From the NCBI RefSeq assembly GCF_000499845.2, contig NC_023749.2, forward strand, positions 1,397,030 to 1,461,029: DNA of 64,000 nucleotides, given 5' to 3'. Under the pieces are notes generated by a model that worked only from the letters and a program-made list of their open reading frames with translations, made no database searches and was not told the DNA's origin. The stretch comes from Phaseolus vulgaris (lineage: Eukaryota; Streptophyta; Magnoliopsida; Fabales; Fabaceae). The translations under genes were made by a program, and so were the position numbers. Positions 11,730 to 32,000 of this stretch are shown in pieces (the first letter of the stretch is position 1; each line of letters begins with the position of its first letter).

Positions 11730-12880
11730 GTGCACTTTCATGAATTTTTCCAAAATTATTCTTTTAGCTGTGGAATTTTTTTAGTTATTTTTGAATTATA
11801 TAATCTGTAAACATTTTGAATTGTAGAATTTAAAAAAGTATTTTTTGGGTTCAAAAATACATTTCAAACTTTAAAATTCAGATCACAAAATTTTAGAATT
11901 TGAAAGTTATTTTCAAACCCTGAAAATATTTTACATTTTAGTATTTAAAGTGTATTTTCAAATTCAGAAAATACATTTTGAACTCTAAAATCCAAAATAT
12001 AATTTTGTATTTCAAATTTTAGATTTTAAAATTTTAAAATAAAAAAAAAAGAGAATGTCAATAAAAAAAATATGAAAAAAAAGACAAAAAGTTTTTTAAA
12101 AAAAAGAAGCTAAAAGTTTATCTCAATTATTTTAAAATGCGAGATTGTACATAGAAGTATTTTAGGACTGAAAATTATGCCACTAATCTTTTATGAAAAC
12201 AGAATATTAATTAAAGGATAATAGGCCCATATTTATTATATTATTCTATCAATTTATATATATATTTTTTATTTTTTAAATCAATTAATTCAATTTTTTA
12301 AACACACACATATATATATTATCTGTGTTAAAAAAAATACAAATTAAACTCAAATTAAAATTATTAATTTTTAAATTAAACTGCAGTGTTATTTTTTTTG
12401 GCAATGACGGTGTATTGTAGTAATTAAATTATAAGTGCTAATATATTAACACTAACGGTAAAAACATAGGATTTACATTTTAATTTTAATTTTAATTTAA
12501 TTTAAAAACATTATTATATTATTATAAACCGTGTCAAAGTGTGTTATTCTTTGTCTATAAACAAAAATTTTCTGATAAATTGTACATTGATGAAGAAATG
12601 AAATTTGTTTAATTAGTAAAATAAGAAAACAGTGAAAATAGAAATTAATAAGGAGTGGTGGTGGTGGAAAATGTACATGGAGATGAAAACGCAGTTGAGC
12701 TTAGCGTTAACCTGGTAAAGAAGCAGTGGAAATGGAAAAGCACTAAACTTGCTTAAAAGGGTTCTTGTTGATGTATTGCAAGCAAACTTTCTTGTTGTTG
12801 TTGTTGTTGTTCTTGAATGAGTGGATCTGATCTGAGAGAGTGATGGTTGTTGATTTGATTGAGAAGACGAAGTGATTATT
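11730..12880. other. AT-rich spacer and GTG promoter side
   Basis: 11730-12550 is AT-rich with runs of near-identical words such as aaattcagaaaat and ttttgaaYtcNaaaat but no clear element. 12640-12900 should hold the GTG promoter and leader, including a (GTT)n microsatellite at about 12792-12812. Confidence 0.5.
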
Positions 12881-12901
12881 CAGAATCGCGTTGAGAAGAA
12901 G

Positions 12902-20773
<7,872 letters not shown>

Positions 20774-21280
20774 CAGGAAACACACTCCCTAAATATGCAT
20801 GTATAGTTTCTAATGCCACGGAGGGTTTGATGCCAGGCCAATGAACATACAAGTTTAAATCTTCCAGATGGATGCATTTGAATTCATTTGATAGCTGATG
20901 GAAGGTCCTTCATTATTTTATTTGCCAGTGAATAGCTTATTAGAAGATCTGATGCTGGAGCAAATCACCAATGAGAAGGTTGATATTGTTTGTTATATCT
21001 TATATGCACGCTGCCAAATCTTTTAGAGTACCCATTTTTTTGGATGTTTTTCTATGGAAAGTGAAATTTTCTGAACAGTTGCATCATATGCTTATGTTCA
21101 ATGTAGATTTGCTTATGCTTACATAAATATAGAATGAATTGGAGGATGTGAATAGTTGTTGCCGTTGGGATTTTGGTACCATGGATCTAAAGAACAGTTC
21201 CATAGTTTATTGGTAATTAGTAATTTGGATTAGCAGTGGTTGAATTTCCCACTGAAATATTTTGTTTGTTTGTCTTGAAT
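20774..21280. other. GTG 3' UTR and flank
   Basis: Moderately AT-rich sequence directly after the GTG stop, without open frames; probably 3' UTR then spacer. Confidence 0.45.
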
Positions 21281-22173
21281 ATTTTCCTTTTCTGGTGTCA
21301 GTATATTTCTTCTATAACATTTTAACTATATGATATAATGATGAGATAATATAATGAAAACTATACCTATGATATGAAATGAGAAACAATAGTATATATT
21401 AACATAAGTTGCTAAAATCAGTGTTAAAGATATATAAAACAATAAAAAACATAACAATAGAATTTATTAACAAATAATGAGTAAATATTTTTAATTTTTA
21501 AACAAATAGATAATGAGATATACTTATCATTACAAGATTTTTATATAACATTAAATTATTTTTCCTATTAACTAATCATGTAATTAAATAAACAAAGTAG
21601 CATCTTTCATCATTTTATGGAATATGTAATTTTGTGAAGATCTAAAAAATGATTAGGAAGAATAAAAATATAGTATCTTACATATTATTAAATATACCAC
21701 ACTATATGTGTTGAGAGATAAATAACTTTTTTTTTGTTAAAATATAAAATCCATGTGAAAAAATAAATAATTTTAAAATTATATCAGTGTTACATAGTTG
21801 TAAAGTGATATTTTTCACACTTATCAAAATGTGATCCACGGTAAAAGAATATTTCTTTTTTTAATTCTAGTTATAATCTAGAATAAGGTTGTCAACCCAT
21901 GAATATTAATGAAAAAAAACCTGACCTTTGAAGTCATAATACTTAGTGTTTGGATCATTGTTAAAAAAAAAAAAAACAGATATGAATATTTGACAACAGT
22001 AGATAAAGATGAATTAAATTTCAATTTTAAAATAGCTGCAAAGATAAAACTGTAACATGGAGATGGGAATGCTTAGCCACACCGCAATCAAATTTCTTCG
22101 CAAATGTGGACCAAACTTTTTCTGTGAGTCTCACCAACTTTTGGTTACAAAATACTCATTATTTTTTCTTAGA

Positions 22174-22330
22174 CTATTTCTTCCTACATCTCTATATATT
22201 ATTCTCACGCCTCCATAATTTTCATATTTCTAAAAATACTTTCTTTATAATAATACATAAGAAAGTCGTTTTTCCGTGTTTGTAATTAGCTTTCGAATTA
22301 CGTAATCAGAAATCTGTTTTTATTATAATA
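22174..22330. mobile_element. Palindrome-rich MITE fragment, copy 2
   Basis: Left terminal repeat (ctatttcttcctacatctct), the cacgcctccataattttcat block and one hairpin unit (gctttcgaattacgtaatca). The right end is missing. Confidence 0.6.
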
Positions 22331-22518
22331 TTAAAATTTAATTAATTTTATTATCTAAAAAGTGATATTAATAAATATATTTAAATAAATAAATTATAAA
22401 AAAGACTGTAAAGTTTTTGAAAAGTGACAAAACAACTCAACCTATCACAAAATGGATTACTATTTTCAATTGCGTAACAATTTACATTCTTGGACAATAT
22501 GTTCAGATTTTCTGAAAT

Positions 22519-22562
22519 AGGTTTAGAGTTTAGGGTTTAGGATTTAGGGTTTAGGATTTAAT
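22519..22562. repeat. Degenerate telomere-type tract (TTTAGGG variants)
   Basis: About six consecutive units alternating tttaggg with ttaggat and ttagagt. It lies exactly at the left edge of the right-hand duplicated unit. Confidence 0.8.
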
Positions 22563-22978
22563 ATTTTCCTTTTTCTGGTGAGTAGCATTTTAACAAGTAT
22601 ATGGTATAATGATGAGATAATATCATGAACACTGTATCTATGATGATATGAAATGAAAAAAATTAATATAGAAAACAATAAGTTGCTATAATTAATATTA
22701 AAGATATAGAAAACAATAAAAAAAATATAACAATAGTATTTATTAACAAATAATGAGTAGATATTTTTAATTTTTAAACAAATAGAGATAATGTTTTATA
22801 TATTCGATACAACATTAAGACACAAGTGGATTTTATTAGAAAAATCAAAATTAAATAAACTGAAAAAAAAAACAAAAATTATAATTTCTATTTTTTTAAT
22901 AATATTTTTTTCGTGTGATAATAGATAATTGTTGTTATTTAGAGTAAGTATATATGATATATCAAGTAATATTACTGA

Positions 22979-23245
22979 CAAAAGTTTTATAAAAAAAATT
23001 TGAATAGAAATGAATTGATAGTTAAGAGAAGTTTTATAAAAAAAACTGAACATAAAGTTTTATAAAAAAATAAAACTGAACAAAAATGAATTGATAGTTA
23101 AGAGAAGTTTTATAAAAAAAAAGGAACATAAAAATTTTATAAAAAAAAAAACTGAACACAAATGAATTGATAATTAAGAGAAGTTTTATAAAAAAAAGGA
23201 ACATAAAAATTTTATAAAAAAAAAAACTGAACACAAATGAATTGA
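22979..23245. repeat. AT-rich minisatellite, about 3.5 units of 75-78 bp
   Basis: Units begin agttttataaaaaaa and end in aatgaattgatagttaagag; each later unit holds two sub-units (agttttat / aattttat). It lies inside the right-hand duplicated segment only. Confidence 0.85.
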
Positions 23246-23897
23246 ACAGTAATTGTTGAAGTTATGTGACAATAGGAAAAGAAGAACATTAAAAACTGTC
23301 TAATTGTTGATAACAAGAGAACAAAATGAATTAAAAAATTCATAGAGACCAATAAATTAATCCATAATCAATTAATTATGTGATTAATACTTCACTTTGA
23401 ACTTGATGAATGTGTAATAATAAGATATTCTCGTTACAAGATTTTTATATAACATTAACTTATTTTTGTATTAATTAATAATGTAATTAAATAAATAAAA
23501 AATAGCATCTTTCGTCATTTTATGGAATTTTTTTTTTGTGTAAACTCAATATCTTTTATTGTGAATATATTGAGGTTGACGTCTTGATAATCTTATATCA
23601 GATTTGGATATAATCGAAAATATAAATATGTTTTTATAAATTATGAAATATATGTGAAGAGATAAAATAATTATAGAATTGTATTGTGTGACAATGTAAA
23701 GTATGTAAAGTGATTTTTTTACTCTTGTTAAAAGTATGATTCATATTTTAGTAAAAAAATTATTCATTTATAAACTGGTATTCTCTTATCAATACTCTTT
23801 CAATATTGTTTTAATATAGTCTTGTATTGTTTAAAGTCAAGATCAATAATAGTTTATATATTTCTCACTCTTTCAATTCACGAAAGTGTCTTTTAAG

Positions 23898-23965
23898 GAC
23901 AAAATCGTGACAAAATATCAACCTCAAAAACAAGGACAAAATCGTGATAAAATATCAACCTAAAA
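23898..23965. repeat. Short tandem repeat, 2 units
   Basis: The phrase aggacaaaatcgtgaYaaaa followed by tatcaacct occurs twice in tandem, with a spacing of about 38 bp. Confidence 0.8.
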
Positions 23966-24269
23966 AACTGACAATATTTCAAATGCGATGCTCTAATAAG
24001 GTTATCTCTTCGATTTAGGTCAAACAAATATTAATGTTAATGAAAAAATATTAGTTCTTCGACATAAATCAGAACAAATAAAATATTAATATTAATGAAA
24101 AAAAAAATCAGTCTTTGGATCATTGTTAAAATAAAAATAATTAAATTTAAATTTTAAAATAACTGCAAAGGATAAAACTGTATCATGGAGATGGGAATGC
24201 TTAACAACACCGCAATCAAATTTCAAGGCAGATTTGTGACTAAACTTTTTCATTTGATGTGAGTTTAAC

Positions 24270-26084
24270 CAACTTTTGTAACCTTTCCTTCTCATTTCTC
24301 ACCAAATCACCTTCCACAAATCTTGTATAAATGGTTACAAAATATTCATTCATTTTTCTTATTCAACAATATAATTACCCTTTTTAGTACATTTTTTTAA
24401 TAAGATTTTTATCTATAAAATTTAAATACAAGACTTTTATTAGATATGAATTTTAATTTTACTTTAATTGTTTGCTTCTTAGTTATTACATAAAAGTACC
24501 ATGAGTTAGAAGTTGGAGAGCCAATTGTCTAAATATTTAATTTATTTAATAAACATATAACCATTAAAGTTCATAATTTTATTTTCTAAACTATAAAAGA
24601 ATATATAAAAAAAAATATTTAAATAAAAGACAAGTTAAATATGGTTTCAAGTGCTCAATATTACAATGAAAATCATTGATTGCATGACAAAGAATTTCGT
24701 ACATTTATCATAGAAATTGTTATTAATTGTTGTGTGAAAATATACTAAATTAGAATAAAATGTTATTATCTATATAAATACATAAATTAATAAATATTTA
24801 AATAATAAATACATATAACAACAAATTTGTATGTATTCTCGCAATATCAATATTAACAACAAACTTATGATTGTGACAGCCTTGAACACAGTTGTATGTA
24901 ATTTTTCACAATATCACTAATCACAACAAAATTCTGACAACGACTAATAGTTAAACAAAATATTCAAGAGGCCCTTAATTCCCCGCTTATTAGAACTTTT
25001 GACTGTTTCTTCTCCATACATTCTTGTGTCATCTTAAACTAAATACTAAATATGAAAAATTATGCCACCTCATACATAATTTGGAAGATGTTTTTGAACC
25101 AAAAAATATTCTTTAGATTTATAAAATTTGAAAGTCTTTTTTTGGATTTAAAATAAACCTATAAATTATTTAATCCATAAACTAATCACATATCCATAAA
25201 AGACTTCTGAATCATGTAATCTAGAAGTTAATCACACATTAAAAAAAAAAAATCGGATTACATAATCTAGAAGTTAATCTCATGTTCAGAAAAGACTTCC
25301 AGATTATAAAATCTGGAAGCCCAAAAACTAATTAATCCAAAATATTTAAAACTCTACATTTTAATTTAAGAGTTTTGTTTTCATTATCATTGTTAGAATA
25401 ACCGTTGCCTTAGTTATTAGTACACTTATTGATAACAAATATTTGCAGCATAACATAGCTCACCATTTCACCTAACCGAATATACTCCAGAATTATTTAA
25501 TTATACCATTAAAAATATGACGATTAGTCTTCTAAAGATATATAGTCCTTTCATTAAATTATGATACTTATTTGTATGGTTTTTTCTATGAGAATAAAAA
25601 TGAAAGAAGAGCAGAATCACAATATATCAAGATACGTAATTACACGTTTGACATGAGACCTAACACGTTTGATATAGAGCTTGGCATTGGAAATGTTTAA
25701 ATTAAGATGATGTGAGTGCAGGAGGAATATAAAAAGGGAAAAGAGAGATGATGAAGCCAGGAACAAAGGAAACCATGCCATAAAAGTAGTGATCCGCAAG
25801 TTCCTAGTAAGATTTCTGAGATTATATGGGCTGAAATTCTCTCTATATACAGACAGCCATAACTATGCGTTTTGAAACCAAAAAGAAAGAAGAAAAGCAA
25901 GTATTTAACAAAGGGGTAAAGAGATTAGAAAAAAGTACTTATTTTTTGCCGGGCACATGAACAGGTGGAAGTCTCTTCTCTGTATAAGGGATTCACTGAT
26001 GATGGATATGGCTGCTTTATCCAAGGCATCTGGAACAAGATAATGTACATGGTTAGAAATAGCAAAGCAACGCAGCATATTTAT
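24270..26084. other. Spacer with a palindrome-rich MITE fragment (copy 3); PHD gene 3' flank
   Basis: 25002-25330 has the left terminal repeat (gtttcttctccatacattct) and several hairpin half-units (cttccagattataaaatctg) but no right end. 25900-26084 is probably 3' UTR of the PHD gene. The rest is AT-rich without recognisable genes. Confidence 0.55.
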
Positions 26085-29000
26085 TTATTTGTCGGTGAAT
26101 CTCCCAAAAAGAAGAAACGACGACTTGGCGTTATGCCCATCGGTGGGCAAAGGCTCATTTTTTGTAACTGGTTTCATATGTTCTTTGCTTGAAGATGGAA
26201 AGGATAGTGACAAGGAAAGAGATGCAGCAACGTTCTCATCGTCTCGCTCAATATCTGGAGTCTTTTCCGGGTTAATTTTCTTGTCAACTGCACCAACAAA
26301 GAATGGCAGCATACTCTTGTGTGACGGTTTTGTTTCACCCCCCAAAGCAAGCTCCAAATTTGGAATCCCAACTTCAAATTGGTCCACGTACTCACCAGCC
26401 CCATTCAGTGACTCCCTGTTCACCACCATCCCCGAGTTAAGTTTATTGCGATTATCAACAGGAAAAAAGGTTCTTTCCATCGTTCCTAAGTCCTCGTGGA
26501 TGATTTTCTCATCGCAAGCTTCTTTGCACCCTTTGCCCACCGAAGAACAGGAACCAAGATCGTTCACAAGGGATGCAAAACTACCATTGAAAGAGACCCT
26601 GGCTCCAGCAGATTCGTTGCATTCAAAAACTCCACCCAAACTTTTTTGCAGCTTCTTGCTACTTTCTGTGTCTTCCAATTTGCAATTTACCACATTCAAA
26701 GGACGTTTCTGAGAACTAACTGCAGAAGCCTCCACAAGTGTATCTGATAGATCTATATGCTTAATTTTTTTATCATTAGGTACCAGACAGTTGGCCCCTT
26801 TCAAATCCAGGTCTCCCTGAAGCATTGTTGCCTCCTCGTTAATATTGAGATCATTTTCCAACTGTTTCCTTTTAGGCCTTCGCTGATTCTCATCGTATAC
26901 TGTTCTCTCCAAAATTTTATCCTTAATGATATTACTTGCAGTATCTATTTGGCAATCGACAGAAGGGATCTCCAAAGACGAAGAGGGCTCTTGCTTACCA
27001 GAAATATCAGGATTAGTTTTTGTTTCCACAATCCTTCTACTTACACTAGTTCCCGTTACTTCAGGAGGTTTAGACTGTATGCATTGTCGATGCTCTGGTG
27101 CACTATCTCCCTGCAAATACCAAGAATATCATTAAAAAACAATGAGATAACTAGTAGCAGGACTTACGCTTTCATAAAACATTTATAACTTCTATCCTCC
27201 TAAAAAGTGGTTACCATCATCTCCCATAGCAGCATTTTCTTCTTTTACTTATTATACCTATTTTTAACTCCCCTTGTATATCATAATTGAATGATTGACA
27301 AGAGTATATAATTAACAACTAACGTTCTCAACCTCCTTGTAGAACCATCAAAAACTAATCAGTACATAGTCTATAATTCAGAAAATAAAATTAGCATTTC
27401 TAATTTACCACTACTACAAATCAAGATCATATCACAATTTAAGCGGAAACAAACAGAAACTCTTGAATCTATCAAACATATATAAGGATAAAAACATTAC
27501 CAGGGATGAACCAGTAGAATTCATTTCTTGACACAATTGAGTACTGGTGATCAGAATCCCTGATGTAGATTTGGTGTTGACACTAGAATCTGGTGTCTCT
27601 AACTTCACTTGCAACTCCAAATGTGTCTGGCCAAACACAGTTCCTTTACTAACAAAATTCCTACATGGCATATTGTTACCTTGGTCAATGGACTCTTCGT
27701 TGACACGTTTTGGTGAACACCAAGTTTCAGACAAAGTCATGACAGCAGACGGGAAATCCTTCTCATTTGGCATCACATTCAAACTAGGAATACATTTACT
27801 TTTTGTGGAATTTGAATGATTTATCCTCCTCCCTCTAAATGTACCCCATAGGAAAAATAACATATTCCAACCTGCAGATAAAGTTTAAACAGTTGATATT
27901 TCTTATTAAAAATCCTTGTTGCATAGATGATCATTTATATTTTCAGTTAAATAAACTGCCAAACAACCCATATTGAGCACACCCCACTGATGATCAAAAG
28001 GGACAAAATTAACAGGCCAAAGCATAACACTATCAACAAACCAATGCCCAACTAGAGCAACAAATCACCACCACTGACAACAAAGCATTATTGTCTTATG
28101 ACCTTCCCTTGTCTGTTTCATCCAGACGAGTTGGTTTTAGAATTCCAATATCTTATAAAACAAAATATAGAATTCTGATTCAAAATGAATGGATGTCATC
28201 AACCGGCATCAGGTATAAATACATCCAAGTTCATAAAAAAGTCCAAAATACAATATAAAACAGATGCAAGCAAACTCTTTCTTAGAAGACATTGCAAAGT
28301 TGCATATGAAACAAATTTCTAAAGAACTTGATAGTTAATGCAAACATAAACTTCAACCCAACACCAAAGCCATAGCATAATTCACTAAGTTGCCACTATC
28401 TCAGGAATTGTTTAGCGAGAGTCCAGAATAATTTCTTACGCTGTGAGTCTTCCGGAAGCTGATTGGATGCAAATATGAGAAGTTCAACGCCACCAAACAT
28501 TCCCCTAAGTGCCAAATCATTTCTAATCATGTGATCCAACAGACCCTTGTAGTGTCTCTCGTAACTGTAATAGAAAATTGTTAGAAATGAATGGTAAATA
28601 ATTTACAAGATAGGAAGCAAAGAATTATATTTGCGTTTCAATGTCTATTGTCAATGGAAGAGTGATATTTATATTCTTGCCTTTCAGTGTCTTTGGCAAA
28701 GAAGTAAAGAGCAATATTATCTTCCTTAGCACCACTTTGATGAAATTGTGAAGGCCATATGCTCAATCGAGAAACTTCATTTAGGGAAACTTCAGGTGAA
28801 AAATTCCTTACTGTCTCAATAACCTTAGGAGAAGCACATGCAGATAAATGTGCCTGAATTCCAGCATACAAGTCAGGAGGCGGCTTTCCATTTCTATGCA
28901 CTTCAAAGACACCCCTGCATGAACAATAAAACTCATAAAACACACTTGATGGCAAACCATGAAGAGTGAACAAAACAATCCAGAAAAGAAATCAACTAGC

Positions 29001-32000
29001 TCATCATAAGATGTTACATACTGCCAGATGTACTCATACTCCGGAATGACTGACATCTTTGAAAGAACACTTGAGAGCACCATGCCATTATTGGCCAAGT
29101 CTCTCACTACCGGCTCTCCAGAAGTAAGACCAACAAAATCCGACTTTCTCAGCTGAGAGCAAATATCAGTTTGGAAAAATTTAAGTTGCTTCGGATCATT
29201 AGCAGATGGACATTTAGTGGTTTCAAATGAAGAACTCTCAACAATTTCCTGCTTCACATTCGTTTCTTCAGCATATATACTATTCTTTAATGTGCTGGAA
29301 ACCAACACTTGGTTTTGAGAAGTGACTTCACGTTTGAAACCTATGATTGATGTAGGAAACTCATTAGTTTCATCAGGACCTTCTTTCTTCTTGTGTATTT
29401 CAGGCCTCCTAAGCAAAGCTGCCTGGATTGCAGCTTTCAATCTATTTCCCTTATGCATCTCCTCTTTTGAACTACTTGTAGCAGTGACTGATGCTTCAGC
29501 AACAAATTCTTGGGTACCACTAATTGAGCAACATTCTGTAGCATGGCCAAAATCTTTACATTTACGACAAAATGAACTTTTTGAAGCATTAGTAACACCT
29601 GACCTCACATGATCACTAGAACTATCCTTTGTTCTGTCAACATGATTAACAGTTTCATGTGATCGAGGCAGCCTATCCTGTTGAGTTTCATTGACACTGG
29701 TTGATGTTTTATCTGCAAAATCCAAACAATAACTAAATAAGAAACCATCATTGCAGAAAACATAGTCCACCTAAAGCACAAAAATCCATCATAGGTACAT
29801 GCTCCTACTAAAATTAAAATAAGAGAAAAATGATAGAAAATGCTGTTACTAGATAGAAAACTGAAATTTTAAAAGCAGCTAAATGAACTATTTTAAAGAA
29901 GGTTGAAATATTCCAATAATATAACAGAAATAAAATGTCTCCACTCGAGATCACACTCACACCTGAACTAACTTGAGGTTCTGGACTTCTACTGCCTGTA
30001 TTACTCATAGACTTTGATAATGAATATACTTTTCCATCTTGGTTGACCTTAAACTCTCGATTGTTGTTAACTGTATAAGGTTTAGCAGTTTCACCAAGAG
30101 GAGCAAGCTTATGATCACCTTTTGATGTGGAAACAGAACTAACCATAGTTGAATGAATGACAGGTCGATCAATCTTAGGTTGAAATTTCTTGTCAAGTGA
30201 ACCCAGTTCTTTTGTATGTCTTAATGCTTTCGAATCCTGAACAATTCCATGTTTAGAAAAACTAGATTTAACTTTTGATTCATTAGTATTTGACCGCCCC
30301 AAGTGTGAGGATTTAAATGACATTGATTTGCTTATCATCCCAGTAGGTTTCTCAAGATTCTTAGAAATATGTTCGACACCCCCTTTCTGCTTTTGGGGAA
30401 CAACTTCATCGACAAGTTTGATTCTAGGCTTGGAATTGAAGTTGTTGAATGAATTGGACTTCAACAACGTACCTATTCATAGAAACAAAAAATCATACTA
30501 TGAATTAAATGAAAAGATGAAACCCAGGGAAATTGGAGACATTGATATGTTTGCCATGGAATTCAAGGCCGATTATAAGGAACAAAGAAAATAAAGTAAT
30601 GAAGTTCAGTAGATGTCAAATGTAACCATACTCCTTGGATTTTGACTCCGAGGGCCAGTCGAAAGAGAACGTGCAAGGTCTACATCATCACCACCATGGT
30701 GGTTACGCACAGGGACCTGTTGCCCAGATTTCATCTTTCCTTTATCCATGCTCTTGAGAGAAGATTCCCGTGACAGTGAGACTATTCTCTTTGGGCTTGA
30801 TGCCTTCGGTGATCCTGTGCTTGATTCAAGAGCTTGCCTTTTTGCTGCTGTAGCTATTTCCATGCTTTGAGAAGGTCTTTTGCCAGAAATTTGTGAAGCT
30901 GAAATAACTTTATGAAGTTTTTTTTCTTCAATAACTAAAACACAATTAAATTTAACAAATCTGTTAGCACATACATGGGCACGTGAAAACTTATGCCAGC
31001 CAAACTATAGTAAGAAAAAAGGATACAATTTCATATCAGAGGGCACTCCTTTTCAATACCATGATGCACAACATTTTTCAAATAAAATATGCTGTACACA
31101 AAGAACTTCATGATTACCTAGCCTTCGATTTGCCGTCTCCTCCACACACTTGCATTCTTCACACAACCAATCACCTTCAGGGAGTTTGACAAGCATTTCC
31201 CGCATGCAGTAGCTGATTCAATGATACCATAATGTTAAGTCTCAATTTAGTGAAAAGGACTATGCAACAATATTATATGTAATATAAAAGGATCTTGTGC
31301 ATACGTGTGCTCTGCACCATCACTACACCTACTACATATGGCAAGTAGATCTTCACGACCAGCATCTCCACAGATGTCACATACTTTTACCTATTTCCAA
31401 GTCAATTACAGGGGGAACATCACAGTGAGCAACATCAGAGAAGTGTGTAACAAAAAAGAACAGTTAAGGTAAAGACATAATGAAGTGGAGAATATGGAAT
31501 ATTTACAAACTAAGTTGATTGTTTGGCATTACCCCAAGCCTAAAAAATAATTAAGATTATGCACACACATCAATCTTCATTCATGTTCAAGCCATTACAT
31601 TCTACTTCTCCCATTTACATCTCCATTGAGTTTACTTTTGATGCAAAGAAACTAAAATAATGAAAGAACATGCACTCACATCATGCTCAACAACATCTGA
31701 TTCATGACCCTCATCTTCTGATAGAGGTTCAGACCTGCCAGATGATTTAATCAGCTTATCAACCTTCGCATGCAGTCCATCAAGGGCTGAATATTTATGA
31801 TCTTCAGCTATAGCAATATCAACATTATTTCCCATATCTGCTTCTGACTTCGGACATATTTCCACTGAAACTTTGGCTATACCATTATTTAGGTTCTCCT
31901 TATCTGCCACAGGTTTTTCACCAGCAGATATAATAGGTACTCTCTCTTTGGTAAATGATGAATCTACATTTTCCATACAGCCTTCTGACAAACCAGACAT

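Larger units (their letters stand above)
21286..24260. repeat. Local segmental duplication downstream of GTG
   Basis: Three ordered blocks recur: 21286-21500 matches 22561-22790 (ggtataatgatgagataata-like); 21530-21640 matches 23435-23540 (acaagatttttatataacat); 22010-22150 matches 24120-24270 (atggagatgggaatgcttaR, then caccgcaatcaaatttc). The left unit spans about 21286-22150 and the right about 22561-24270, the right one enlarged by a minisatellite. No gene in either. Confidence 0.82.

Noticed and set aside
26089..26747. Plus-strand open frames over the last PHD-gene exon
   Set aside because: Antisense shadows of a long coding exon with clear family features.
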